Positions 1 through 5,859 of a stretch of 6,738 bases of DNA are shown here, piece by piece; within the stretch, counting starts at the first letter, position 1; each line of letters starts with the position of its first letter. The notes under the pieces are model-generated. The model did not search any database and was not told the origin of the DNA. It worked only from the letters and a program-made list of their open reading frames with translations. Made by a program: the position numbers and the translations under genes. This stretch comes from Gammaproteobacteria bacterium (GTDB lineage: Bacteria > Pseudomonadota > Gammaproteobacteria > DSM-16500), in assembly GCA_021323555.1 (NCBI GenBank), contig JAJONP010000110.1, positions 1 through 6,738 on the forward strand. The letters are read 5' to 3'.

Positions 1-707
1 TTTTCTTTCTGAATAAAATTAAATAATCGCTCTGGATCTAATAAAATGGCTTGCGGACAGAATACTAAGGTGGCACCCGAAGACAAAGCCCGTATCCAAT
101 CGCCAGCAAACACATCAAAGGAAAAATTTGCCATTTGTAAATGAATATCGGTGTCGCAAAGCGCATATATTTCTTTCCATGAAGAATAAGTCACACTTAA
201 ATTGGCGTGCGTGATTTCAACACCTTTGGGGTTACCTGTGGTTCCCGAGGTATATATCACATAGGCTTTCTCTGAACCTACTATCATTAAATTATGATAA
301 TCAAAGTTAGAAATTTTTTCAGATAAGCCACCTAAAGTCACTTGCGTTACTGAAGAAAAACGTTCTAATTTAGGCGCTATGCAATCATCTACGCAAACAA
401 TGGATGCCTTTAATTCCACAAAAATAGCAGCAATGGCTCCCATAGGTAAATCACGATTAATAGGAACATAAATGCCTCCCGCTTTGAGTACGCCTAATAA
501 TGCAATCAATGAATTAATTGATTTATCAGCAAGGATAGGCACAAAATCACCACAGCTAACACCTTTGCTGAGTAAGTAGCGCGCAAACTGGTTTGATATT
601 TGATTCAGTTCTCGATAAGTGATACGTTGAATGCCGTCAATGATAGCTACTGCATTTGGACGTTTATCCGCTTCTTCTTCAAAATACTGATGTATTCTTT
701 CAAACAT
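1..707 (-). CDS. Amino-acid adenylation (NRPS-type A domain) protein, N-terminal part, runs off the left edge
   Basis: The 235 visible codons form the start of an ANL-superfamily adenylating enzyme of the NRPS A-domain type. These enzymes use ATP to make an aminoacyl-AMP and usually pass it to a carrier-protein thiol. Core motifs appear in order: A1-like ITYREL (residues 29-34), A2 LKAGGIYVPI (74-83), the A3 phosphate-binding loop YTSGTTGNPKG (152-162), and A4-like FSFDVFAGDW (195-204). Asp198 aligns with the aspartate (GrsA D235) that binds the substrate alpha-amino group, which favours an amino acid over a fatty acid as substrate. The remaining pocket residues lie outside the window, so specificity cannot be read. 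The start ATG (707-705) has AGGA 8 nt upstream. No condensation domain precedes the A domain, so it would be a loading module or a stand-alone A or A-T protein. The visible part is uninterrupted. Divergent from fis across a 750-nt gap. Confidence 0.9.
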   Translation of the reverse strand, partial: MFERIHQYFEEEADKRPNAVAIIDGIQRITYRELNQISNQFARYLLSKGVSCGDFVPILADKSINSLIALLGVLKAGGIYVPINRDLPMGAIAAIFVELKASIVCVDDCIAPKLERFSSVTQVTLGGLSEKISNFDYHNLMIVGSEKAYVIYTSGTTGNPKGVEITHANLSVTYSSWKEIYALCDTDIHLQMANFSFDVFAGDWIRALSSGATLVFCPQAILLDPERLFNFIQKE

Positions 708-1440
708 AACATTAATCCTAATTCAATCACACAACCCGCCCTCCCTTTATAAAAATTCCTAATTTTAATTTAGCTAACGAAACTCATCCATGTGAGATAC
801 AAGTAGTTACTTCAGAATTTCTTATATATAAAATATAATGCATAATATTCTATACAATAAATAAAACATATCTTTATTATAAATAACGCGTTGGATTCGT
901 AAGGCAAATTATACACTGACAATGATAGCTGTCTGTAGGAAATAAGAGTAAAATTTTGTAAAAAGAATGGGCGGCATTTAACAACGTTTCTTATTTTTAA
1001 AATCCATAAGCAATATTACTTCTTTTTTATATTTTTTTATGAAGATCTAATAACTTATCCCTGTCTTTTCTTTCTTCAACTTCAGTTTTATTAGTTTCTT
1101 TCTATGTTATTTTCAATAGGCTTTTACCACGTTTCATACCAAAAATTGAAGTCGTATGTCGTATTTTTTATCGTAAAATTTTATAAGGGTTTTTCTTTTT
1201 TCTTTATTAACACCAGTAATAAATGGAAGGATTAAAATAAACAAAAATATAGGTATTGTCCCACATTTTTGAATACTGCCATGCTCTCTCAATAAATTTG
1301 GCTTTAGTGAAAGTATAAAAACGTGATAAAAAGCCTAGCAATAAAGTAGCGTTTTAAATTAATCTAGCTTTTCTATTATACTCTTTAGACTTTTTTAAAT
1401 GCTTGCGGGCAATGCATTTTAGAGCATAAAAACGTATCAT
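708..1440. other. Long AT-rich intergenic region between the adenylation gene and fis
   Basis: About 730 nt with no supportable gene. Both flanking genes point away, so it must hold their promoters; for the adenylation gene a TATAAA (751-746, minus strand) is the only -10-like hexamer near the start and it lacks a clear -35. Several T-rich and A-rich runs occur (for example 1020-1040 and 1185-1205). A short minus-strand frame (1137-1027) has a stop at codon 12. A small inverted repeat TTGC-GG-GCAA lies at 1403-1412. The length and the scrap of open frame suggest a decayed gene or former insertion, but I recognise nothing specific. Confidence 0.5.
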
Positions 1441-1462
1441 GTTATTCGAATAACTGTATAAT
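1441..1462 (+). promoter_or_regulatory. Probable fis promoter with a perfect palindrome as candidate operator
   Basis: A consensus -10 hexamer TATAAT lies at 1457-1462. No good -35 sits 16-18 nt upstream (GTATCA at 1434-1439 is a weak match). Directly before the -10, in the spacer, is the perfect 14-bp palindrome GTTATTCGAATAAC (1441-1454). The 9-mer ATCATGTTA also occurs twice, at 1436-1444 and 1461-1469, bracketing the -10. Transcription would begin near 1469, inside or after the upstream ATG at 1464, which supports translation from the ATG at 1497. A protein bound to the palindrome would occlude RNA polymerase. The regulator is unknown; Fis autoregulation is common, but this perfect palindrome with its CG centre does not resemble the degenerate Fis site. 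Confidence 0.5.
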
Positions 1463-1496
1463 CATGTTAATAATATCATCAATCAAAAGAGTCCGT

Positions 1497-1784
1497 ATGT
1501 TTTCCTTTAAAACAGCAAAAGAATTAAAATCTACCGAGGAGATAATTCAAAAAAGCGAGCGCCTAAGCGACAGCGTAAGGGAATTATTGAAAAATTATTT
1601 TAGCCAATTAGACGGAGAAGAACCTAAAAATGTTTACGACATGGTTCTGTCAGAAATCGAAATGCCTTTACTCGAGTGTTTAATCAACCACACAAAAAAT
1701 AACCATGTCAAAATTTCAAAATGGTTAGGCTTAAGTCGTGGCACAGTCCGACAAAAATTAAAAAAATCCGGATTGTTAGAATGA
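1497..1784 (+). CDS. fis: Fis family nucleoid-associated DNA-binding protein
   Basis: The product is a 95-residue Fis protein, a small dimeric nucleoid protein that bends DNA and tunes growth-phase transcription, and can assist site-specific recombination. The core from LSDSVRELLKNYFSQLDGEE onward aligns without gaps to E. coli Fis, including the LKNYF helix, the PLLE dimer/helix-turn-helix linker and the C-terminal recognition helix region SRGTVRQKLKKSGLLE. Length matches the usual 90-100 residues. The first in-frame ATG is at 1464, but it overlaps the predicted start of transcription and lacks a ribosome site. The ATG at 1497 has AAAAGAG about 5 nt upstream and gives the family length, so it is preferred. 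The gene is not next to dusB, its neighbour in enterobacteria. It is divergent from the adenylation gene, and no clear terminator follows. Legionellae carry several fis paralogues; which one this resembles cannot be told here. Confidence 0.93.
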   Translation: MFSFKTAKELKSTEEIIQKSERLSDSVRELLKNYFSQLDGEEPKNVYDMVLSEIEMPLLECLINHTKNNHVKISKWLGLSRGTVRQKLKKSGLLE

Positions 1785-1966
1785 AATTTCAGAAAAATTA
1801 AATCTAATTCATTCTGATCCAGGTTTGTTCGTTGTTAGAAATTTTTCTATTAAATTTTTTCATGATGGTTTTTGTGTAGGAAGCCTTCTTGTTGCAATAA
1901 CAAATAATTATCGCAATAAAATTTTTAATGTATTCTATGATTTTTTGAGTAGTCATTTTTTTTAAA
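1785..1966. other. Short AT-rich gap after fis; open frames on both strands, none supported
   Basis: Two overlapping open frames cannot both be real. On the plus strand a frame is open from the TAG at 1777-1779 to a TAA just before 1967, with Phe-rich content and no ATG start. On the minus strand a 50-codon frame runs from an ATG at 1956 to a stop at 1804, is Lys/Asn/Ile-rich and has no ribosome site. Both compositions are what strand-biased A/T runs would give, so I call neither. No rho-independent terminator is evident for fis. An 11-bp palindrome GAGAT-A-ATCTC follows at 1971-1981. Confidence 0.35.
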
Positions 1967-2227
1967 ATGGGAGATAATCTCGTTTTTAAAATGAATGGGT
2001 TTTGCGCTATGATAAATCGCTTAATAAATGCAGTGGCTTTGGTATGCCCTACCGAGAAAGTAACTTCTATATCCGCTCGCCACCCACAAAGTGTAATCAC
2101 TGTATTGAAGCAATTACGGCTTAAATTGGATCAAACATTAAAAAAGCAGTACACACGAAAATCGCAGGCGAATTTGAACAATAAAAATGGCGAGGAAGCA
2201 GCCAAAAACAGTCGTTTTACCCGATAA
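1967..2227 (+). CDS. Small hypothetical protein (uncertain)
   Basis: An 86-codon open frame on the same strand as fis. I do not recognise the protein. It is moderately basic with a Lys/Arg/Asn-rich, probably flexible C-terminal third, no membrane segment and no clear motif. Codon choice looks ordinary for this DNA rather than like a run of A or T, which is the main reason to list it. The start is uncertain: ATGs at 1967, 1991 and 2009 are in frame and none has a convincing ribosome site. Starting at 2009 would give a 72-residue product. The opposite-strand frame (2100-1804) overlaps it and is the less likely of the two. It ends 33 nt before the ISL3 element. A weak hairpin GAACA/TGTTC (2228-2232 with 2239-2243), followed by a T-rich run, could end transcription. 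Confidence 0.3.
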   Translation: MGDNLVFKMNGFCAMINRLINAVALVCPTEKVTSISARHPQSVITVLKQLRLKLDQTLKKQYTRKSQANLNNKNGEEAAKNSRFTR

Positions 2228-2252
2228 GAACAATGTTATGTTCATTTTCTTT

Positions 2253-2260
2253 ATTTATGA
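2253..2260. repeat. Target-site duplication, left copy, of the ISL3-family element
   Basis: ATTTATGA, identical to 3956-3963. Eight base pairs is the usual duplication length for ISL3-family insertion. It directly abuts the first base of the inverted repeat. Confidence 0.93.
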
Positions 2261-2284
2261 GGCTCGTCAGCAAAATCTGTGGGT
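2261..2284. repeat. ISL3 element terminal inverted repeat (transposase 3' side)
   Basis: Begins GGCTCGTCAGC and ends ATCTGTGGGT. It pairs with the reverse complement of 3932-3955 at 19 of 24 positions, with the inner ten (ATCTGTGGGT) identical. The transposase stop codon (2269-2267) and its last residues HRFC are encoded inside this repeat. Confidence 0.9.
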
Positions 2285-3520
2285 GTGCGGTGGCTCATTA
2301 AGTCCGCCAAGCTGGTGGTACAACGCTATTTGAAGACACTCCATGGTTTTAAAACCGTATGCTTTTCTGATAGCGAGTTTTGCTTTGTTATTTAACCCCT
2401 CAACTGGAGCTGACGAAAGTTCACCACCAGCACGAAACCAATTCAAAATAAGCTCTTTATGTGATCGTAGCATCTTGGCAACTTTTTTCATTGGCGCTAT
2501 TTTGGATCGCATGGTTCGCGTTGCCCAGTCCTCAAGGAATTTGTTTGCCCATACTGCTGATTTGTACGCCCAGAATTGTTGAAAATCTTCTTTCAATAAA
2601 TAAGCTTTTACAGACGTCAAATTTACTTTCAGTAATTCACTTAATTTTCGAGTTTGGTTTTGGGTTAAATTAGCTACTTTTTTCAGCAATACCCAACGAC
2701 CATTGGCGAGAACATTTTCTTTTTCTTGTGCAGCTAATTTTTTTATTTCCTGCCGTCTTACCTCATCAATTGCTTCATTAAATTTTTTCATGATGTGGAA
2801 TCGATCCAGTATGTTGAGCGCATTCACAGCTTTTTTCTTGATAACTTTTAAATAGGCTGGCCACATGTCGCTGCATACAAATCGTAATAAGGCACAACGT
2901 TCTTTGCCAAATTCCCTAAAAAAGCGTAGCAACGTTTTTATCTTTCGGTCTTTGCTACACCACAACAAACGTTGGCGATGCTTATCTAGCTGGTATACGC
3001 ATGTCAGGTAGCGGTGCCCCTTAAATACAGCTATTTCATCAATACCTATTTGTTCGACACCATCCCAATCACGATTGGCCAACCCGTAACTAACTACCCA
3101 TTTAACTGCTCGGTAGACGCTTTCCCAACTTGTTCGAAATACTGTTGCTGTTTCTTTCCATGATAGACGTTTTGCCCACCGTGCCAAAAAATTTTGATAG
3201 CTCTTTGTCATGCGCTCTTTACCTTCCGCCCAAGGCACCCGTTCAACATGAATGCCATGTTGTTTGCAGCTCACGCGCCGAGGAGAGTAGCGAAAATAGG
3301 TTGAAATACCCCACAATGGCACATATTCGTAATCGCGCAATGGTTGAGTATCATAGGTGGGGCAGCGCATGCCACAATCACAGCATTCACCTTGGCTGTT
3401 CTTGCGAGCTTGCAATTCAACAATAAGCACGCTTCCGCTTGCTCGCTTTTCCCAGAATGTCTTTCCATAAACAAATGACTTGAATTTCTCTATTGTGTTC
3501 AGTATCGTTTTGACGAGCAT
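2267..3520 (-). CDS. tnpA: ISL3-family transposase
   Basis: A 417-residue DDE transposase of the ISL3 (IS204/IS1001/IS1096/IS1165) family, which cuts and joins the element at its inverted repeats. An N-terminal zinc-finger-like part is visible (C46-x2-C49, C53, then C85-x2-H88), followed by a helix-turn-helix-like stretch (about 118-142, WKETATVFRTSWESVYRAVK). The catalytic domain shows the three acidic residues: D161 in IGIDEIAVFKGHRYLT, D218 in VCSDMWPAYL and E374 in APVEGLNNKAK. The signature LDRFHIMKKFNEAIDEVRR (238-256) is also present. Length fits the family (about 400-440). The ATG at 3520-3518 has AAGGA 8 nt upstream. The frame is complete, with no missing catalytic residue. It is the essential gene of the element and is divergent from the YciI passenger, 109 nt away. 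Confidence 0.96.
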   Translation of the reverse strand: MLVKTILNTIEKFKSFVYGKTFWEKRASGSVLIVELQARKNSQGECCDCGMRCPTYDTQPLRDYEYVPLWGISTYFRYSPRRVSCKQHGIHVERVPWAEGKERMTKSYQNFLARWAKRLSWKETATVFRTSWESVYRAVKWVVSYGLANRDWDGVEQIGIDEIAVFKGHRYLTCVYQLDKHRQRLLWCSKDRKIKTLLRFFREFGKERCALLRFVCSDMWPAYLKVIKKKAVNALNILDRFHIMKKFNEAIDEVRRQEIKKLAAQEKENVLANGRWVLLKKVANLTQNQTRKLSELLKVNLTSVKAYLLKEDFQQFWAYKSAVWANKFLEDWATRTMRSKIAPMKKVAKMLRSHKELILNWFRAGGELSSAPVEGLNNKAKLAIRKAYGFKTMECLQIALYHQLGGLNEPPHTHRFC

Positions 3521-3563
3521 TGCTTATTCCTTGTGTGCATTGAATACTTTTTGACGATTGCAT

Positions 3564-3592
3564 TCTATACACTTCATGGATGCAGTGTTCAA
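3564..3592 (-). promoter_or_regulatory. Candidate transposase promoter
   Basis: On the minus strand TTGAAC (3592-3587) and TATAGA (3569-3564) are separated by exactly 17 bp, placing transcription start near 3557 and leaving a short leader before the transposase ATG at 3520. Each hexamer matches sigma-70 consensus at 4 of 6 positions. On the plus strand TAAAAT at 3594-3599 is a -10-like hexamer for the YciI gene, without a good -35; it abuts this -35, so the two promoters might compete. Confidence 0.4.
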
Positions 3593-3629
3593 CTAAAATT
3601 TACAGCTGGGTTAAATTGGGTAAAAAACC

Positions 3630-3923
3630 ATGTTTATAATCATATTAACTTATAAAAAATCCCTAGCAGATGTTGATAAACATCTCGATGAGCATAAAAA
3701 ATTTTTAGATAATGGTTATATAGATAACTTTTTTGTGGCATCCGGGCCTAAAAATCCAAGAAATGGCGGTATTATCATTTCTCAATTAAAAAACCGTGAT
3801 CAATTGGAGGATATTATAAAACAAGATCCGTTCAATATTCATAATGTAGCTGACTATCAGATCATTGAGTTCACCCCAACAAAATATCATACTAATTTCG
3901 CTTCATTTATTGAACTACACTAA
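3630..3923 (+). CDS. YciI-family (YCII-related domain) protein, passenger gene of the ISL3 element
   Basis: A 97-residue single-domain protein of the YciI family, small alpha-beta (ferredoxin-like) soluble proteins of mostly unknown substrate. Recognisable features are the N-terminal strand MFIIILTYKKSLADVDKHLDEH, the FVASGPKNPRNGGIII segment (about 35-50) and DPFNIHNVADYQIIEFTPTK (66-85). His22 in the DEHKKF helix and Asp66 in DPF are candidates for the His/Asp pair proposed as catalytic in some members. Length is typical and the frame is intact. The start has only a weak GGG about 9 nt upstream. It lies between the transposase 5' end and the right inverted repeat, inside the target duplication, so it travels with the element. 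Its stop overlaps a small palindrome ACTAA-T-TTAGT (3919-3929). The benefit to element or host is unknown; the family call is firm, any specific reaction is not. Confidence 0.88.
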   Translation: MFIIILTYKKSLADVDKHLDEHKKFLDNGYIDNFFVASGPKNPRNGGIIISQLKNRDQLEDIIKQDPFNIHNVADYQIIEFTPTKYHTNFASFIELH

Positions 3924-3931
3924 TTTAGTTG

Positions 3932-3955
3932 ACCCACAGATTCTGCGTAAGAGGC
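3932..3955. repeat. ISL3 element terminal inverted repeat (passenger-gene side)
   Basis: ACCCACAGAT at the inner side and GAGGC at the outer end, matching the reverse complement of 2261-2284 at 19 of 24 positions. The inner ten bases are perfectly conserved. It begins 8 nt after the YciI stop codon. Confidence 0.9.
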
Positions 3956-3963
3956 ATTTATGA
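3956..3963. repeat. Target-site duplication, right copy, of the ISL3-family element
   Basis: ATTTATGA, identical to 2253-2260 and directly abutting the right inverted repeat. The ATG inside it is the start of the short frame that follows. Confidence 0.93.
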
Positions 3964-4028
3964 AAGATAGCATTCAAAAAATCGAGCAATTCTTAAATTA
4001 CTTCTTGGAGATTATCAGATTTAATTGA
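3960..4028 (+). pseudogene. Short frame at the insertion site, possibly the frameshifted start of a host gene
   Basis: The ATG within the target duplication opens a 22-codon frame, MKDSIQKIEQFLN and so on, ending in TGA at 4026-4028. The next frame (+1) is open from 3997 and runs in frame through ATG 4030 and ATG 4117 into the membrane coiled-coil gene, reading SDLIEMLVERKNLRKYL across 4015-4065. Joining the two would need one base change between about 3997 and 4026. This suggests either a single host gene broken by a one-base shift or two unrelated short frames. Insertion of the ISL3 element at the ATG would also have cut it from its upstream region. No homologue is recognised. Confidence 0.35.
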
Positions 4029-4116
4029 AATGTTGGTTGAAAGAAAAAACTTGAGGAAATATTTAGCAGCTATTATTAAATTGATTTTTCAAAAGATACC
4101 AGGCGAAGGAAAAAAT

Positions 4117-4494
4117 ATGAATATTGAAAATTTTATAAAAAATCTAAATGTAAAGAAAATAATGGTATGGAGTGGTAGCCTTTTTTTTGGACTCATTATT
4201 TTACGCGAATTGCTTGCTTTTATTGGGTTTCACCTACTATTTAGCATAGTAAGCCATCAGTGGGAGAATCAACAAAAAGAGATGAGGCAGTTCCATCAAG
4301 ACGTAAGGAAAGAAATGAATCAAATTGAAAACAGAATGAATAATGAAATGGAGGCAGTACAACAAGGTATTAATGAAATGCAGAAAAAAATGACTGATTT
4401 CGGATCAGAATTTGCTGGTGCTGAAAAAGTTCAAGAGGAAATGGCGAATGCTTGGCCTGAATTCCCAGGAAGATCAAGAAAAGAACTGCGGTAG
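4117..4494 (+). CDS. Small membrane-anchored coiled-coil protein, function unknown
   Basis: A 125-residue protein I do not recognise. Residues 1-16 are short and basic; residues 17-45 (VWSGSLFFGLIILRELLAFI and on) form one hydrophobic membrane segment containing an Arg-Glu pair; residues 49 to about 95 are a strongly charged Gln/Glu/Lys/Met-rich heptad-like stretch predicted to be a coiled coil; the tail is short and polar. It is likely an inner-membrane anchor with an oligomerising helix. The start at 4117 is chosen because GAAGGA lies 6 nt upstream. The in-frame ATG at 4030 would add 29 residues, including an amphipathic KYLAAIIKLIFQKI segment, but lacks a ribosome site. It follows the ISL3 element and is followed by IS remnants, so its operon context is lost. 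Confidence 0.68.
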   Translation: MNIENFIKNLNVKKIMVWSGSLFFGLIILRELLAFIGFHLLFSIVSHQWENQQKEMRQFHQDVRKEMNQIENRMNNEMEAVQQGINEMQKKMTDFGSEFAGAEKVQEEMANAWPEFPGRSRKELR

Positions 4495-4564
4495 GAGGGA
4501 AAGCAAGCATGTGATTTTAAACGCTAGAAAATAGGATATTAATAAGTTTCTTCATCGGGGTGGG

Positions 4565-4597
4565 CAATAAAGTATGTAAATAGTTTTGTGTAAACGG
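4565..4597 (-). mobile_element. Terminal fragment of an IS256-family element, cut off by the ISAs1 insertion
   Basis: Read on the minus strand across the ISAs1 target site, the sequence after the IS256-type transposase remnant continues GGCCGTTTACAC and then AAAACTATTTACATACT. The TTTACACAAAA core resembles terminal repeats of IS256-family elements as I know them. This stretch is therefore likely the far end of the remnant at 6028-6445, split by ISAs1. The exact outer boundary (about 4565) is uncertain because no second terminus or target duplication is visible. Confidence 0.5.
4588..4597. repeat. Target-site duplication, left copy, of the ISAs1-family element
   Basis: GTGTAAACGG, identical to 6028-6037. 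Duplications of 8-10 bp are usual for the ISAs1 family. Confidence 0.93.
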
Positions 4598-4612
4598 CAG
4601 GGCAATCGCACT
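4598..4612. repeat. ISAs1 element left terminal inverted repeat
   Basis: CAGGGCAATCGCACT, a perfect complement of 6013-6027. Confidence 0.95.
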
Positions 4613-4682
4613 AGGCTAGTTAGTTGATTTTTATAGAAAAACGTGAAACAAGAAGTTCTCAGTAAATGAAGAGGACTTTCCT

Positions 4683-5825
4683 ATGAAACTATCATCTGAT
4701 TTTCTGAAACACTTTGAGCCGCTGAAAGACCCTCGCAAGAAAAACTATAACCATCGCCATCCCTTAATTTCTATTTTAGTTATCACTCTACTCGGAACCA
4801 TTTGCGGTGCAGAGGGGTGGACGGAGATTGTCGATTTTGCGCGTGCAAAGCAAAAGTGGTTAAAAAAATTTTTACCACTTCCCAATGGTATTCCTTCGCA
4901 CGATACATTTGGTCGCGTATTTTCGTTATTAAATCCAGACACATTTTTTACGTGTTTCTCTCACTGGATGAGTGCCTTGGAATTGCCTTGTACTCACGAA
5001 GTGATTGCACTCGATGGAAAAACATTACGGGGTTCTCATCATCGAAAGAAAGGAAAAAATCCTCTTCATCTTGTGAGCGCTTGGGCGACAAGCCGTCGGC
5101 TGTTGTTAAGCCAACTGAAAACAAATGATAAATCCAATGAAATTACAGCATTGCCCGAGCTATTAAAAATGATTGATATTAAAGGCAACATTGTGACGAT
5201 TGATGCCATGGGATGTCAGAAAAACATTGCAAAAACAGTGCTACGAGGTGAAGGCGATTATGTGTTAGCAGTCAAAGACAATCAACCTCAACTACGTAAA
5301 GATATTGCTTCAGTCTTCACGAAAGGCATTGGTTGCAAATTTAAAAAAATGTTACATCATCGCGTACGCAAAAGTAACCATGGCCATGGCCGTGTAGAGA
5401 CACGTGTCTACACATTAATTTCTGCAAGAGAACAAGAAGAATTTCGGAGCCGATGGCCAGGGCTACAAGGACTTGGTCGAGTGGATTCTATGCGCAATAT
5501 CGATAATAAAATTGAAAGAGAAGTTCGCTATTACGTCACGAGTTTAAATTACGAAAAAGTCGATGATTTTGTGCGAGCTGCTCGAGGCCATTGGTCGATC
5601 GAAAATAATTTGCATTGGTCTTTGGATGTGAGTTTTAAAGAAGATTCTTCTCGCGTTAGAATAGGCCATGCGGCAGAAAATTTAGGAACTGTCCGAAGGA
5701 TGGCACTTAATTTACTTCAAAAAGAAAAAACGCGGAAGACAGGTATTGCGGCGGCTCGTAAACGTGCAGGTTGGGACGAAGAGTTTCTTATGCGAGTTTT
5801 TACGACCAATCCTATTACTCAATAA
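4683..5825 (+). CDS. tnpA: ISAs1-family transposase
   Basis: A 380-residue DDE transposase of the ISAs1 family (related to E. coli H-repeat-associated proteins). The N-terminal associated domain is clear (FLKHFEPLKDPRKKNYNHRH, then GTICGAEGWTEIVDFARAK, about 8-56, and GIPSHDTFGRVFS, 69-81). The catalytic residues are D111 in ALDGKTLRGS, D174 in TIDAMGCQ and E307 in RGHWSIENNLHW, followed by LDVSFKEDSSR (314-324). The family motif YVLAVKDNQPQL (193-204) is present. Length is typical and there is no frameshift or stop. The ATG has GAGGA 7 nt upstream. It is the only gene in its element and catalyses excision and integration at the 15-bp ends. Confidence 0.97.
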   Translation: MKLSSDFLKHFEPLKDPRKKNYNHRHPLISILVITLLGTICGAEGWTEIVDFARAKQKWLKKFLPLPNGIPSHDTFGRVFSLLNPDTFFTCFSHWMSALELPCTHEVIALDGKTLRGSHHRKKGKNPLHLVSAWATSRRLLLSQLKTNDKSNEITALPELLKMIDIKGNIVTIDAMGCQKNIAKTVLRGEGDYVLAVKDNQPQLRKDIASVFTKGIGCKFKKMLHHRVRKSNHGHGRVETRVYTLISAREQEEFRSRWPGLQGLGRVDSMRNIDNKIEREVRYYVTSLNYEKVDDFVRAARGHWSIENNLHWSLDVSFKEDSSRVRIGHAAENLGTVRRMALNLLQKEKTRKTGIAAARKRAGWDEEFLMRVFTTNPITQ

Positions 5826-5859
5826 TTTTTTCTTTAAGCAATTTTTACAAAAGAAAAAA
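5826..5859. repeat. A/T-only inverted repeat just after the ISAs1 transposase stop
   Basis: TTTTTTCTTT (5826-5835) pairs perfectly with AAAGAAAAAA (5850-5859) around a 14-nt loop. It begins directly after the stop codon, where a terminator is expected, but the near absence of G/C pairs makes a stable hairpin doubtful. It may be only a consequence of A/T runs. Confidence 0.25.

Larger units (their letters stand above)
2261..3955 (-). mobile_element. Complete ISL3-family insertion sequence carrying a YciI-family passenger gene
   Basis: The element is 1695 bp. Its ends are fixed by three agreeing signals: 24-bp inverted repeats (2261-2284 and 3932-3955, 19 of 24 positions matching), a perfect 8-bp target duplication outside them, and an ISL3-type transposase inside whose stop codon lies within the left repeat. 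The transposase reads leftward. A YciI-family gene reads rightward from the shared intergenic region to just before the right repeat. As far as I recall, simple ISL3 elements are about 1.2-1.5 kb with the transposase alone, so the extra length here equals the passenger plus its promoter. All parts look intact, consistent with a recent, possibly active insertion. Confidence 0.92.

Noticed and set aside
1027..1137. Minus-strand frame starting MKRGKSLLKIT with an in-frame stop at codon 12, then KETNKTEVEERKDRDKLLDL
   Set aside because: Very short, interrupted, Lys/Glu-rich in A-rich DNA and without recognised homology; cannot be separated from chance.
1971..1981. Palindrome GAGAT-A-ATCTC near the start of the small frame after fis
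   Set aside because: Short, expected several times by chance in this window, and not placed against a recognisable promoter.
1804..2100. Minus-strand 98-codon frame opposite the region after fis
   Set aside because: Starts with GTG, has no ribosome site, overlaps a more plausible plus-strand frame, and its Lys/Asn/Ile-rich content follows from A-rich sequence.
2343..2673. Plus-strand frames opposite the ISL3 transposase
   Set aside because: Antisense shadows of a well-supported transposase with complete catalytic motifs.
3130..3474. Further frames on both strands within the ISL3 transposase 5' part
   Set aside because: They overlap the transposase completely and show no family features.
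3929..3955. Sequence encoding THRFC in one frame, as if a second ISL3 transposase C-terminal end were present
   Set aside because: The similarity is limited to the 24-bp inverted repeat, which overlaps the coding end in this family. The perfect flanking duplication shows it is the element's terminus.
4745..5128. Frames on both strands within the ISAs1 transposase
   Set aside because: Shadows of the transposase, which has an intact DDE domain and ribosome site.
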